64,000 nucleotides of DNA from DASWOJ01 sp964242415. Lineage in GTDB: Bacteria; Pseudomonadota; Alphaproteobacteria; Acetobacterales; Acetobacteraceae. The stretch is from contig CAXTAT010000020.1 in assembly GCA_964242415.1 (NCBI GenBank), positions 37,971 through 101,970 on the forward strand, in the 5' to 3' direction. The position numbers and the translations under genes were made by a program. The number at the start of each line of letters is the position of its first letter. Within the stretch, counting starts at the first letter, position 1. The notes beneath the pieces are model-generated. The model was not told the DNA's origin and did no database searches. It was given only the letters and a program-made list of their open reading frames with translations. This document shows positions 8,248-16,360 of this stretch, piece after piece.

Positions 8248-8563
8248 CACGTTTGGTCCTCCTTTTATGGACCGCTTTATGCGGCCGTTGCGTCCTGCCC
8301 GGCGCATCCGCCCCAGGCCGTCCAAGTCACCCGCCCTGACCCCTAACCCCAGTCACAGGGGGCGAGCGGAACGTGCGGTCGCCAGCATATGCAGGCATTG
8401 CCGAAACGGACAAGCGCCGCAGCCGCAGAATATTTTGCAGAATATGCAACCGTTGCGTGTTGCAGTGCAGCATAGGACAGGATTGATGCAGTAACGGCGC
8501 CGCCCCCCCTGGCATTACCCTGGTAAGCCGCTACTGTCCTGGGAACGAGCAGGAGGACTTGCG
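8248..8563. promoter_or_regulatory. Divergent control region between xoxF and formaldehyde dehydrogenase
   Basis: 316 bases without a credible gene. Towards the dehydrogenase end there are two direct copies of GCAGAATAT (8425-8433 and 8437-8445). They are followed by the dyad GCAAC-C-GTTGC (8446-8456) and a further GTTGCA (8459-8464). The 11-mer ATGCAACCGTT (8444-8454) recurs upstream of the formate-dehydrogenase chaperone gene at 46260. These look like regulator-binding sites. I could not place convincing -35/-10 boxes. Confidence 0.5.
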
Positions 8564-9673
8564 TTGGACGTACGAGCTGCTGTGGCCCATGCGGCGGGTG
8601 AACCGCTGACGATCGAGACGGTGCAACTGGAGGGACCGCGCGAGGGCGAGGTGATGGTGGAGATAAAAGCCACCGGCATCTGCCACACCGACAAGTTCAC
8701 CCTGTCGGGCGATGATCCCGAGGGCATGTTCCCCGCCATCCTCGGCCACGAGGGCGCGGGGATAGTGGTCGAGGTCGGCCCGGGCGTGCGTTCGCTGAAG
8801 AAGGGCGACCACGTCATTCCGCTCTACACCCCCGAATGCCGGGAGTGCAGCTACTGCCTGAGCCAGAAAACCAACCTGTGCCAGAAGATCAGGGTGACGC
8901 AGGGGCGCGGGGTGATGCCGGACGGCACCAGCCGGTTCAGCTTCCAGGGCAAGCCTGTGCTGCACTACATGGGCTGCTCGACGTTCGCCAACTACACCGT
9001 GCTGCCGGAGATCGCGTTGGCCAAGGTCCGCGAGGACGCGCCGTTCGACAAGATCTGCTACATCGGCTGCGGCGTGACCACCGGGGTGGGGGCGGCGCTG
9101 TTCACCGCCAAGGTGGCGCCGGGCGACCGCGTCGTGGTGTTCGGCTTGGGCGGCATCGGGCTGAACGTGGTGCAGGGCGCGCGCATCGCCGGGGCCGACC
9201 AGATCGTCGGCGTGGACATCAACCCGGCGCGCAAGGAACTGGCCATGAAGTTCGGCATGACCGACTTCGTCAACCCCAAAGAGGTGCAGGGCGACATCGT
9301 GCCCTACCTCGTGGACATCACCGGAGGCGGCGCGGACCACAGCTTCGAGTGCGTGGGCAATGCGACCCTGATGCGGCAGGCGCTTGAGTGCGCCCACAAG
9401 GGCTGGGGCAAGAGCACCATCATCGGCGTCGCCGGCGCAGGGCAGGAGATCAGCACGCGGCCGTTCCAGTTGGTCACGGGCCGCGTCTGGCAGGGCAGCG
9501 CGTTCGGCGGCGCACGGGGGCGGACGGATGTCCCGCGGATCGTCGATTGGTACATGGAGGGCAAGATCAACATCGACGACCTGATCACCCACATCCTGCC
9601 ACTCGATCGGATTAACGAGGGCTTTGACCTCATGACCAGGGGCGAGAGCATCCGCAGCGTCGTGGTTTACTAG
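8564..9673 (+). CDS. frmA: S-(hydroxymethyl)glutathione dehydrogenase (class III alcohol dehydrogenase)
   Basis: A 369-residue zinc-dependent, NAD-linked dehydrogenase that converts S-hydroxymethylglutathione to S-formylglutathione. Catalytic zinc ligands are in GICHTD and GHEGAG. The structural-zinc four-cysteine loop is PECRECSYCLSQKTNLC, and the Rossmann motif is GLGGIGLNVVQG. The start is a TTG at 8564, about 7 bases after AGGAGG. Divergent from xoxF, it supplies the next step of methanol oxidation, with Gfa and FghA encoded at 20.7 and 19.5 kb. Confidence 0.95.
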   Translation: MDVRAAVAHAAGEPLTIETVQLEGPREGEVMVEIKATGICHTDKFTLSGDDPEGMFPAILGHEGAGIVVEVGPGVRSLKKGDHVIPLYTPECRECSYCLSQKTNLCQKIRVTQGRGVMPDGTSRFSFQGKPVLHYMGCSTFANYTVLPEIALAKVREDAPFDKICYIGCGVTTGVGAALFTAKVAPGDRVVVFGLGGIGLNVVQGARIAGADQIVGVDINPARKELAMKFGMTDFVNPKEVQGDIVPYLVDITGGGADHSFECVGNATLMRQALECAHKGWGKSTIIGVAGAGQEISTRPFQLVTGRVWQGSAFGGARGRTDVPRIVDWYMEGKINIDDLITHILPLDRINEGFDLMTRGESIRSVVVY

Positions 9674-9688
9674 GCAGCCGCCGCACCG

Positions 9689-9895
9689 CTACGCCGGGCG
9701 TTCCTTGGGCCGGTCCACCTCGCACCGCCACCCCTGCAGGCGGAAGCGGGGATGGGCATGGACGAACTCCTGCGCCATCGTCTGCGCCTTCATGGTGCAT
9801 TCGATGGCGCTGCCCACCTCCTCGCGCAACTCGCGCCGCTCCAGGCATTGGTCGGGTTCACTGGACAGGCAGTACACAAGGACAAGTTCGATCAT
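9689..9895 (-). CDS. Small conserved-looking protein of unknown function
   Basis: A 68-residue soluble protein rich in charged residues, beginning MIELVLVYCLS. It has two short cysteine-containing segments (SSEPDQCLERREL and AIECTMKAQ) and a C-terminal FRLQGWRCEVDRP. It has codon use and amino-acid balance of a real gene. GGGGG precedes the ATG at 9895 by 6 bases. An in-frame ATG lies 6 bases upstream (9901). It lies head-to-head with the gene at 9918. I do not recognise a family; similar small proteins seem to accompany methanol-oxidation clusters. Confidence 0.65.
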   Translation of the reverse strand: MIELVLVYCLSSEPDQCLERRELREEVGSAIECTMKAQTMAQEFVHAHPRFRLQGWRCEVDRPKERPA

Positions 9896-9917
9896 GGACA
9901 TCCCCCTGCGTGACACA

Positions 9918-10634
9918 ATGAGGCTGCTTCGCGCTGGTTCAATGACAATCGTGCTTGCGGCTCCCATGCTGGCAGCCTCCATGCTGGCAGTCCTGGCGCC
10001 CGGCCCCGCCCGGGCCGACGAAGCGCCGCCCGACGACACCCGCCCGCTCAGCCCGGCGCAGCTCGCGCTGTTCGAGACGCCGCACCTGCGCAACGTCGAT
10101 CACCCGGAAACGCTGGACTACGGCTTCGTGCGCGACGGCGGGGCCGGGTTCACCGACAAGGTCGAGCTGCACATCCGGCGGGTGAACGCCGACGGGACCA
10201 AGGACCTGTCGTTCGACTACCTGACCGGCCAGCATCACGTGCAGTTTCCCGAGCTGGACCACTTCCGCGGCAACCCGCTGCTGATGCTGACCCTGGAGCG
10301 CGACGTGAACGAGATGCGGGACGCCGTGGGCCTGTCCGCGTCCTACTTCCGCAACAAGATACGCGAGGCGTTCGTGACCGGCGCCACCATCACGGACGCG
10401 ACCTTCATCCTGGCAGGCTCCTCGCTGCCGGCGCGGGAGATCACCGTGCACCCGTTCCGCGGCGACCCGCGGCTGGAGCGCATCCAGTCGCTGCAGGAAA
10501 AGAGCTACACGTTCGTCCTCGCGGACGGCGTGCCCGGCACGATCGCCGAAATCCGCATTGCGGTGCCGGCCGACGCCGCCATGTCCGCCCCGGCCTTCAG
10601 CCAACGCACCATCTTCATCGGAGTGGAACCATGA
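9918..10634 (+). CDS. Exported protein of unknown function in methanol-oxidation cluster
   Basis: About 238 residues. A signal peptide (hydrophobic residues 9-27, then GPARA-DEAP) precedes a globular domain containing LDYGFVRDGGAGF, DLSFDYLTG and ELDHFRGNPLLMLTLERDV. No known catalytic or cofactor motif is seen and there are no cysteines in the mature part. An alternative start at 9894 would overlap the start codon of the divergent gene at 9895. The next gene starts in an ATGA overlap, so the two form a unit, probably of periplasmic proteins. Function unknown. Confidence 0.75.
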   Translation: MRLLRAGSMTIVLAAPMLAASMLAVLAPGPARADEAPPDDTRPLSPAQLALFETPHLRNVDHPETLDYGFVRDGGAGFTDKVELHIRRVNADGTKDLSFDYLTGQHHVQFPELDHFRGNPLLMLTLERDVNEMRDAVGLSASYFRNKIREAFVTGATITDATFILAGSSLPAREITVHPFRGDPRLERIQSLQEKSYTFVLADGVPGTIAEIRIAVPADAAMSAPAFSQRTIFIGVEP

Positions 10635-10987
10635 AGCGCGCCCTTGCCTTTGCCGCCCTCGCCACGATCTTCGCCGCCGTGGCCGCCCACGCCCAGGTGC
10701 GCCATCCAGCCAACGACTACCCGACCGCGGCCCGCGCCGACTATGTGATCGGCTGCATGGCCAGCAACAACTTTAAGCGCGAATTCCTCGACCGGTGCGC
10801 GTGCGGCGTCGATACCATCGCCAACATGATGACCTACGACGACTACGAGCAGGCTGACACCATCCTGCGGATGCAGCAGGGCGGTCTGGGCGACCGCGGC
10901 GCGATGTTCCGCGACACGCCCGTCGCCAAGGAACGAACGGAGCAGCTTCGCCGCGCGCAGGCAGAGGTGGCGCTGCAGTGCAAGTAG
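10631..10987 (+). CDS. Small exported protein with conserved cysteines, unknown function
   Basis: 118 residues with a signal peptide (AAVAAHA-QVRH). The mature part has cysteines in IGCMASN, DRCACG and the C-terminal LQCK, which could form disulfides. Central acidic helix MTYDDYEQADTILRM. Coupled to the preceding gene by ATGA. It ends beside a paired inverted-repeat element and converges on the SoxYZ-like gene. Similar small proteins occur in other methanol-oxidation clusters, but no role is known to me. Confidence 0.75.
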   Translation: MKRALAFAALATIFAAVAAHAQVRHPANDYPTAARADYVIGCMASNNFKREFLDRCACGVDTIANMMTYDDYEQADTILRMQQGGLGDRGAMFRDTPVAKERTEQLRRAQAEVALQCK

Positions 10988-10995
10988 CCGCCTAG

Positions 10996-11147
10996 CTCTT
11001 CCTCTCCCTCCGGGAGAGGGTTGGGGTGAGGGGGGCGGCAAGGGCCGGTCTCCGCCGATTGCGAGCGGGCTTCGCTTCCTCCTTGGGGTAAGTTCGGTGC
11101 TTGTCGCCTCCCTCACCCCGGCCCTCTCCCGGAGGGAGAGGGAGCGG
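10996..11147. repeat. Paired inverted-repeat element (copy 1)
   Basis: The left arm (about 10996-11035) and right arm (about 11107-11147) are inverted copies of the CTCCCTCTCCCTCCGGGAGAGG / CCTCACCCC module flanking about 70 bases. It fills the space between convergent genes exactly: it starts 8 bases after one stop and ends at the other. It could serve as a bidirectional terminator. Confidence 0.8.
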
Positions 11148-11963
11148 CTAGCTCCGTCCCGCCACCGGGAATTCCTGGTGGAACGTCGCCCGGGTGCTGT
11201 CCAGCACGTCCACCCGCAACGGTCCCGGCCCCTGCGGCACGAACCCGAAGGTGATCGCCGGGTCCTCGCTAAGCGAGATGTCGGCATCCACGTCCAGCAC
11301 CAGCGCATCGCCGAAATGCACCGCAATATCCTGGATATAACGCGGCGGGATGAAGTTGTGGGTGAGCTGGTCCACCTGCATCCCGTTATTGTTGGGATGG
11401 CTGATCAGCAGTTGCGCCGTCGCAGCCTCCCCCTCGGGCGGCGGTCCCTCGCCATCCACCCGCAGCCGCATCTGCCCCAGGCGGGCGAGCGCCACCTGCG
11501 GGTCCTTGGTGGACGGCGCCGAGCAGCCGCCAGCCGCCTTCACGTAGCGTTCGGCCGCGAACAGGTGGCCATCCTCCGTCTCGGCGACCGCGTGCATCAG
11601 CGTATACTGATCCACCCGCACCCGCGTCTTAAGCTGCCGCGCGTCGGCTGCGGGGCCGAAGTGGAAGGTGCCAGCCAGCGGCGAAGGGTTGCCGTCCACC
11701 AGCAGCCACACCGCCCTCACCCGGCCCGGCCCAGCGCCGCCCCCTGCCGACAAGGTCACCGTCACCGGCACAAGCGAGGCGTCCAGGGCACGGGCCGGCG
11801 CCTCCAAGGCAATCACGCCGCCGCCGTCTGCCACCACCCGGTCGCCGAACACGGCGTGCTTCAGGTCCTGCCACCGCTCCGCCTGCGTGGCCGGGTCCTC
11901 CTCCGCCAAGGCTGGCGCCGCCAGGCACGCCATCAAGCCGATTGCCGCCGCCAATGTCTTCAT
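11148..11963 (-). CDS. Quinoprotein dehydrogenase-associated SoxYZ-like carrier protein
   Basis: A 271-residue exported fusion with a signal peptide (APALA-EEDP). The N-terminal half is SoxY-like and ends in AAGGCSAP (Cys147), equivalent to the GGC swinging arm that carries sulfur intermediates in SoxY. The C-terminal half (from about residue 165) is SoxZ-like. The family is known from PQQ gene neighbourhoods, where a 'quinoprotein relay' role has been proposed; the cargo is unknown. It follows the metallohydrolase gene by 47 bases at the end of the pqq operon. Confidence 0.88.
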   Translation of the reverse strand: MKTLAAAIGLMACLAAPALAEEDPATQAERWQDLKHAVFGDRVVADGGGVIALEAPARALDASLVPVTVTLSAGGGAGPGRVRAVWLLVDGNPSPLAGTFHFGPAADARQLKTRVRVDQYTLMHAVAETEDGHLFAAERYVKAAGGCSAPSTKDPQVALARLGQMRLRVDGEGPPPEGEAATAQLLISHPNNNGMQVDQLTHNFIPPRYIQDIAVHFGDALVLDVDADISLSEDPAITFGFVPQGPGPLRVDVLDSTRATFHQEFPVAGRS

Positions 11964-12010
11964 AAGTCCGCTCCCCTATCAGCGCCTGCCCGGTTGCCCC
12001 CGGGGTTGGC

Positions 12011-12931
12011 CTACTCCCACTCCAGCTCCTTGAACGCGCTGGTGACGTTGCGGCCGTTGTACTCGTCAAACAGCACCCAGCGGTCCCGCTCGGCCTGTCC
12101 GACCGACGCCACCGCCTGCTCGATGTCGCCACCATGCGCGATGGAGGCGCGGATGTCCCGCACCAGGCCGCCCAAGTAGCGGTCCTGCGCCGCGGCAGCG
12201 CCGGGCCAGGCCACGGCGGCGGGGCCATGGCCCGGCACGACCCGCCCCGCCGGCGTGCCCCGCAGCGCCGCCACCACCGCCAGCCATCCCAGGATGCTGC
12301 CGTCCAGCGCCGGAACCCGGTCCACGAACAGCAGGTCGCCGAGCCATAGCGTGCCCGTCGCCTCGTCCAGCACCGACAGGTCGTTGTCGGTGTGCGCCGT
12401 CGCGTGCGCCTGCAGCCGCAGGGTGCGCCCGCCGAGGTCCAGTGCCGCCGTGTCCTGCACCAGCAGCGTCGGCTTGGCGTAGTCGCCCGCCTCCTCCAGC
12501 CCCAGCACGTCCACCAGGGCATTGCGGTAGAACTCGCCGCGCTCCACCAGCATTCCCGCCATCCGGGCATGGCCGACAAACGCCGGCTTATCGTCCACGA
12601 ACGCGACGGCGCCGAACACGTGGTCCGGGTGCAGGTGGGTCATGATGACGTAGCGGATCGGCAGGTCGGTCCGGCTGCGTATGGCGGCGCGCAAGCCCTC
12701 CCCATCGGCGCGGCTGCCGCCGGGGTCGATCACCGCGACTGCGCTGACGCCGATGATGAAGCCTATGTTGGCGATGCCGTCCTGGTTGGCGACCGTCGCC
12801 TCCTCGTGCACGCCCGGCCGGACGAAGTTGCCCGGCGCGACCTCGGTCATCGCAAACGCCGGTGCGGCGAGCGCAGAGAGGGGACGCAGCGCCGCGGCGG
12901 TTGCCAGCAGCAGGGCGTCCCGGCGCCTCAC
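12011..12931 (-). CDS. Quinoprotein relay system zinc metallohydrolase (MBL fold)
   Basis: A 306-residue exported metallo-beta-lactamase-fold enzyme. Its signal peptide (LLLATAAAL...LAAPAFA) is cleaved before MTEV. Zinc motif THLHPDH (HxHxDH), later ATAHTDND and GHGPA. It resembles SoxH-like 'quinoprotein relay system zinc metallohydrolase 2'. It starts at a GTG overlapping the pqqE stop (GTGA), so it belongs to the pqq operon. With the SoxYZ-like carrier downstream it may form a hydrolase/carrier pair working on a PQQ- or methanol-dehydrogenase-related thiol adduct. That role is inference. Confidence 0.88.
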   Translation of the reverse strand: MRRRDALLLATAAALRPLSALAAPAFAMTEVAPGNFVRPGVHEEATVANQDGIANIGFIIGVSAVAVIDPGGSRADGEGLRAAIRSRTDLPIRYVIMTHLHPDHVFGAVAFVDDKPAFVGHARMAGMLVERGEFYRNALVDVLGLEEAGDYAKPTLLVQDTAALDLGGRTLRLQAHATAHTDNDLSVLDEATGTLWLGDLLFVDRVPALDGSILGWLAVVAALRGTPAGRVVPGHGPAAVAWPGAAAAQDRYLGGLVRDIRASIAHGGDIEQAVASVGQAERDRWVLFDEYNGRNVTSAFKELEWE

Positions 12932-14076
12932 CTGACCAGTGCCGCCGTGCGGATGCGGCGGTAAACCAAGTCCGGCGCCGGGCCATCCGCCAGCGCATCC
13001 GAAGCCGCGACGGCATCCGCCATCAAGGAATGGTGCGGCGACAAGGCGCAGGCCGGGTCGGTGGCGGAGGCGTCGCCGGTCAGCGCCAGCGCCTGGCAGC
13101 GGCAGCCGCCCCAATCGATCTCGCGCTGGTCGCAGGACCGGCACGGCTCCGGCATCCAGTCGGTGCCGCGGAACCGCGCGAAGCCCGGGTCGTCGTGCCA
13201 GACCGCCGCCAGGCTGGTGGTGCGGACCGAGGGGAAGTGGATGCCCGTCAGCGTCTCCGCGGCATGGCAGGGCAACGCCAGGCCGGACGGGGTAATGTTG
13301 ATGATCCGCCGCGCCCAGCCGCCCATGCACGCCTTCGGGCGCGCGGCGTAATAATCGGGAACAACGTAGTCGATGGTGATGCGCCCGCGCAGGTCGGCAC
13401 GGGCCTGCACGACGGCGGCGTTGGCCTGCTCCAACTGCGCGCGGCTTGGCATCAGGGCGGCGCGGTTGACCAGGCCCCAGCCATAGTACTGGACGTGCGC
13501 GACCTCGATCCGGCTGGCGCCGATCTCCTGGCCCAAGGCCAGCATCTCCGGCAGGCGATCCAGGTTCTGCCGGTGCACGACGAAGTTGGCGGTCAGCGGC
13601 AGCCCGGCCTCGCGGATCAGCCGCGCCACCACCAGCTTGCGCGCATGGCCGTTGCGGTATCCGCCGATGCGGTCCGCCTGCGCCGCGTCCGCATCCTGGA
13701 AGCTGAGCTGCACATGGTCCAGCCCCGCCTGCGCCAACGCGCCCAGCGACCCGGCGTCCAGCATGACGCCGGAGGTGATCAGGTTGCTATACAACCCGAC
13801 CGACGCAGCATGGCGCACCAACTCCAGCAGGTCGCGCCGCGCCGTCGGCTCACCACCGGAGAAGTGGACCTGCAGCACGCCAAGCGCCGCCGCCTCATCC
13901 AGCACGCGCATCCAGGTTGCGGTGCCCAGCTCGGTCGCCGCGCGCTCCAACTCCAGCGGGTTGGCGCAGTACGGGCACTGCAGCGGGCATCGGTGCGTCA
14001 ACTCCGCCAACAGGGCCAGCGGCGGCTCGATGCGGGGGACGGCCGGCAGCGCCGGGATCGGCAGCACTTGGTTCAC
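12928..14076 (-). CDS. pqqE: PqqE, radical SAM peptide cyclase for PQQ synthesis
   Basis: A 382-residue radical SAM/SPASM enzyme that links Glu and Tyr of the PqqA peptide. The SAM cluster motif is CPLQCPYC (CxxxCxxC, about residues 30-37). The C-terminal SPASM cysteines include CMGGW, LPCHAAE, CRSCDQ and GGCRCQ. Starts at GTG 14076 overlapping the pqqD stop (GTGA) and ends in a GTGA overlap with the metallohydrolase. A longer open frame up to 14520 runs through pqqD and pqqC and is not coding. Confidence 0.96.
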   Translation of the reverse strand: MNQVLPIPALPAVPRIEPPLALLAELTHRCPLQCPYCANPLELERAATELGTATWMRVLDEAAALGVLQVHFSGGEPTARRDLLELVRHAASVGLYSNLITSGVMLDAGSLGALAQAGLDHVQLSFQDADAAQADRIGGYRNGHARKLVVARLIREAGLPLTANFVVHRQNLDRLPEMLALGQEIGASRIEVAHVQYYGWGLVNRAALMPSRAQLEQANAAVVQARADLRGRITIDYVVPDYYAARPKACMGGWARRIINITPSGLALPCHAAETLTGIHFPSVRTTSLAAVWHDDPGFARFRGTDWMPEPCRSCDQREIDWGGCRCQALALTGDASATDPACALSPHHSLMADAVAASDALADGPAPDLVYRRIRTAALVR

Positions 14077-14351
14077 AGCCGGATTGCTCCCTTGTCCGCC
14101 AGGTCTCGCAGCATCGCCTCGACATCCACGGCGATCACCTCGCGCGGCGCGGCGAACCGCTCGGCCAGGGCGTCGATGATCTCCGGCACGCTCCGCACGC
14201 CATCGACCAGATGGAGCACTTCCACCCCGGTCTCGTCCAGCAGAAACAGCCGCTCCGGCGCCAGCACCACCCAGGCGTTGCGCACCGGATCGTGCCGCAG
14301 CCGAAAGCCGCGGTTGAACGTCGGAACGGCCGCGAGGGCGACGTCCGTCAT
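14073..14351 (-). CDS. pqqD: PqqD, PqqA-binding chaperone
   Basis: A 92-residue RiPP recognition protein that presents PqqA to PqqE. It has the typical core RLRHDPVRNAWVVLAPERL and a C-terminal winged-helix part ending ADKGAIRL. It overlaps both neighbours by four bases (ATGA with pqqC, GTGA with pqqE). Confidence 0.95.
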   Translation of the reverse strand: MTDVALAAVPTFNRGFRLRHDPVRNAWVVLAPERLFLLDETGVEVLHLVDGVRSVPEIIDALAERFAAPREVIAVDVEAMLRDLADKGAIRL

Positions 14352-15079
14352 GCCGGCACGAAGGCGCCCGGCGGCACCCGGCCCGGCTCGACATAGGCAT
14401 AGTGCAGCGCATCAAGTTGCGACCACAGCACGTCGCACTTGAAGCGCAGCGCGGCCAGCACGCCCTCCTGCGCCGCCCGGGTGCGGGCGTGCTCGTCGAT
14501 GTAAGCCAAGGCGAAATCAACGTCCTTCGGCGCCTGGGTCATGCGGGGGGCGAAGTACGCCAGGGTGTCCTGCGTCACGAAGTCGTAGTGGGTCAGCATG
14601 CCCGACACGCGCTCGGCGATGATCGTCGGCGAGAACATTTCTGTGAGTGAGGACGCGATGGCGTCGAGGATGCTGCGGTCGCGCACGAAGGCGACATAAG
14701 CGTCCACGGCGAACCGGGTGCCGGGCAGGATGCCGGAGGTGCTCTCGACATAGGCGCGGTCCAGCCCAACGCCCTCGGCCAGCTTGAGCCAGCGGGCCAC
14801 GCCGCCGAGGCCGGGTCCGGTGCCGTCGTGGTCGTCCAGCCGGCTGCGCCAGGCCCGGCGCAGGTCGGCGGTGGGCAGGCGGGCCAGCAGGGTCGCGTCC
14901 TTGGCGGGGATGCGGCTCTGGTAGTAGTAGCGGTTCAGCGCCCACGCCTGCACCTGGCCGCGGTTCAGCCGGCCGTCGTGCAGCATGCGGTGGAACGGGT
15001 GGTGGATGTGGTAACGCTCGTCGCCGATGGCGTTCAGCGCCGCTCGAAGGTCGGCAGGGGACAGCAGGCGGTCGCTCAT
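14348..15079 (-). CDS. pqqC: PqqC, pyrroloquinoline-quinone synthase
   Basis: A 243-residue cofactor-free oxidase for the last ring-closing eight-electron oxidation. It shows the family N-terminus YHIHHPFHRMLHDG, then WALNRYYYQSRIPAKDA and MLTHYDF. Length agrees with the family. Overlaps pqqB (ATGA) and pqqD (ATGA). Confidence 0.96.
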   Translation of the reverse strand: MSDRLLSPADLRAALNAIGDERYHIHHPFHRMLHDGRLNRGQVQAWALNRYYYQSRIPAKDATLLARLPTADLRRAWRSRLDDHDGTGPGLGGVARWLKLAEGVGLDRAYVESTSGILPGTRFAVDAYVAFVRDRSILDAIASSLTEMFSPTIIAERVSGMLTHYDFVTQDTLAYFAPRMTQAPKDVDFALAYIDEHARTRAAQEGVLAALRFKCDVLWSQLDALHYAYVEPGRVPPGAFVPA

Positions 15080-15996
15080 AGGGCAAGCTCCATCCCGTCA
15101 TACGCCACGTCCCACCCGGCCGCGGCGACCAGCGCCCGTTCGGGGGAGTCGTCCAACAGAATCGGGTTCGAGTTGTTGATGTGCAGCAGCACCCGTTGCC
15201 GCACCTCCAGGCCGTCGAAGGCCGCCAAGGTGCCGTGCGGGCCGGAAACGCTCATGTGGCCCATGCGCTGCCCGGTCTTCGGACCCAGCCCGGCGCGGAC
15301 CATCTCGTCATCGGTCCACAGCGTGCCGTCGAAGAACACCGCCGCCGCACCGCGCAGGCGATCCGCCAGCCGGGGCGTCATGGCGGCGCAGCTTGGGATG
15401 AAGAACAGGGTGTCGGCGCCATCGCTGACCGCGCAGCCGACGGTCTGGTCGGTTTCACCGAGCTCAGGTGTCGCGCCGGGCTGCTCCAAGTACAGCGGCA
15501 CCTTGCCCGGCACCGCAAACAGCGTGATCGTTAAGCCGCTCGGGCGCCCGTTGGGCAGCGGCACCGGACAGGGCGTATCGAGGCCAACCGGCTGGCGCAT
15601 GACGATCTCCCGCGACAGCACCTCAAACACCGGATTGGCGTCAAGGACGGAGTGGACCTGCGGGGTGGCGAGGACGGTGAACGCCTGGCGCTCGCGCAAG
15701 GTCAGCAATCCGGCGATTGCATCGACATCGCCGCCCGTCAGCACGACGGCGGCAATCGGCGAGGACCGCAGGCCGTCCTGCGGCTGCATTGCCGGCGTCT
15801 GCTCAATTTGCTGGCGCAGGTCCGGAGAGGCGTTCAGCACGACCCAATTGCGGTCATCGGCGCTGACGGCCAGCGACGCCTGAGTGCGGGGGCGGGCAGC
15901 GGGGTCACCGGATCGCGCACGGCGGCATCCCGTAGCATTGGAGTTCCATTGCGGGAACGCACCGCCAGCAGCGGCGCCGAGCACGACAGCGCGCAT
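15076..15996 (-). CDS. pqqB: PqqB, metallo-hydrolase-fold PQQ biosynthesis protein
   Basis: 306 residues with the usual PqqB N-terminus VVLGAAAGGAFPQWN. The later motif VVLTGGDVDAIAGLL lies where true metallo-beta-lactamases have HxHxDH, so zinc binding at that site would be altered, as in other PqqB proteins. PqqB is considered a tyrosine hydroxylase acting on the cross-linked precursor. It follows pqqA after about 100 bases. Confidence 0.95.
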   Translation of the reverse strand: MRAVVLGAAAGGAFPQWNSNATGCRRARSGDPAARPRTQASLAVSADDRNWVVLNASPDLRQQIEQTPAMQPQDGLRSSPIAAVVLTGGDVDAIAGLLTLRERQAFTVLATPQVHSVLDANPVFEVLSREIVMRQPVGLDTPCPVPLPNGRPSGLTITLFAVPGKVPLYLEQPGATPELGETDQTVGCAVSDGADTLFFIPSCAAMTPRLADRLRGAAAVFFDGTLWTDDEMVRAGLGPKTGQRMGHMSVSGPHGTLAAFDGLEVRQRVLLHINNSNPILLDDSPERALVAAAGWDVAYDGMELAL

Positions 15997-16098
15997 GGGA
16001 TGATAACCCGAATGGAATGGTGGGTCGGCTCATCCCAAGGCCATTGCCCGGGATGAGCGTTCCAGTCGCGCCGGCTCTGCAGACGGCGCTTAGCGCGC

Positions 16099-16182
16099 CT
16101 ACTTCTTCAGGTCAGCGCAAGCATAGGAGTTAATTTCCGCGCCGAGAGCAATCTCGACAATCTTCGGGTTCTTCCAAGCCAT
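16099..16182 (-). CDS. pqqA: PqqA, PQQ precursor peptide
   Basis: A 27-residue peptide starting MAWKNPKIVEIALG. The cross-linking pair is Glu16 and Tyr20 in the ExxxY motif AEINSY, followed by ACADLKK. GGAGG lies about 6 bases before the ATG at 16182. It is first in the pqq operon, as is usual, and too short for most gene callers. Confidence 0.95.
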   Translation of the reverse strand: MAWKNPKIVEIALGAEINSYACADLKK

Positions 16183-16360
16183 CGTAACCTCCAGTTTTTC
16201 GTTGCAGCCAAAGCGAAGTATGCGAGCCGGCGGTCGGAAGTCAAGACGCGGTTGGCGCATAACGACAGCGTAGCTCACAACTCTGTGTTGCAATCCAAGC
16301 GGAAAGACCGGACGATTAGCCCGTTGCAGTAGCAACCAAAGCAAAATGAGGGGGAACGCA
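16183..16360. promoter_or_regulatory. Divergent promoter region upstream of pqqA
   Basis: 178 bases between pqqA and a divergent exported-protein gene. Three copies of GTTGCA occur (16201-16206, 16287-16292, 16323-16328). The last forms the dyad GTTGC-AGTA-GCAAC (16323-16336). The same half-site occurs in the xoxF/frmA control region, suggesting a shared regulator. No convincing core promoter boxes could be assigned. Confidence 0.45.

Noticed and set aside
8281..8370. Possible further copy of the paired repeat near CTGACCCCTAACCCC
   Set aside because: Only a loose resemblance; the GGAGAGGG half is absent.
10996..11147. Repeat pair considered as CRISPR or insertion-sequence ends
   Set aside because: Only two inverted arms, no regular spacers, no transposase; a small dispersed repeat fits better.
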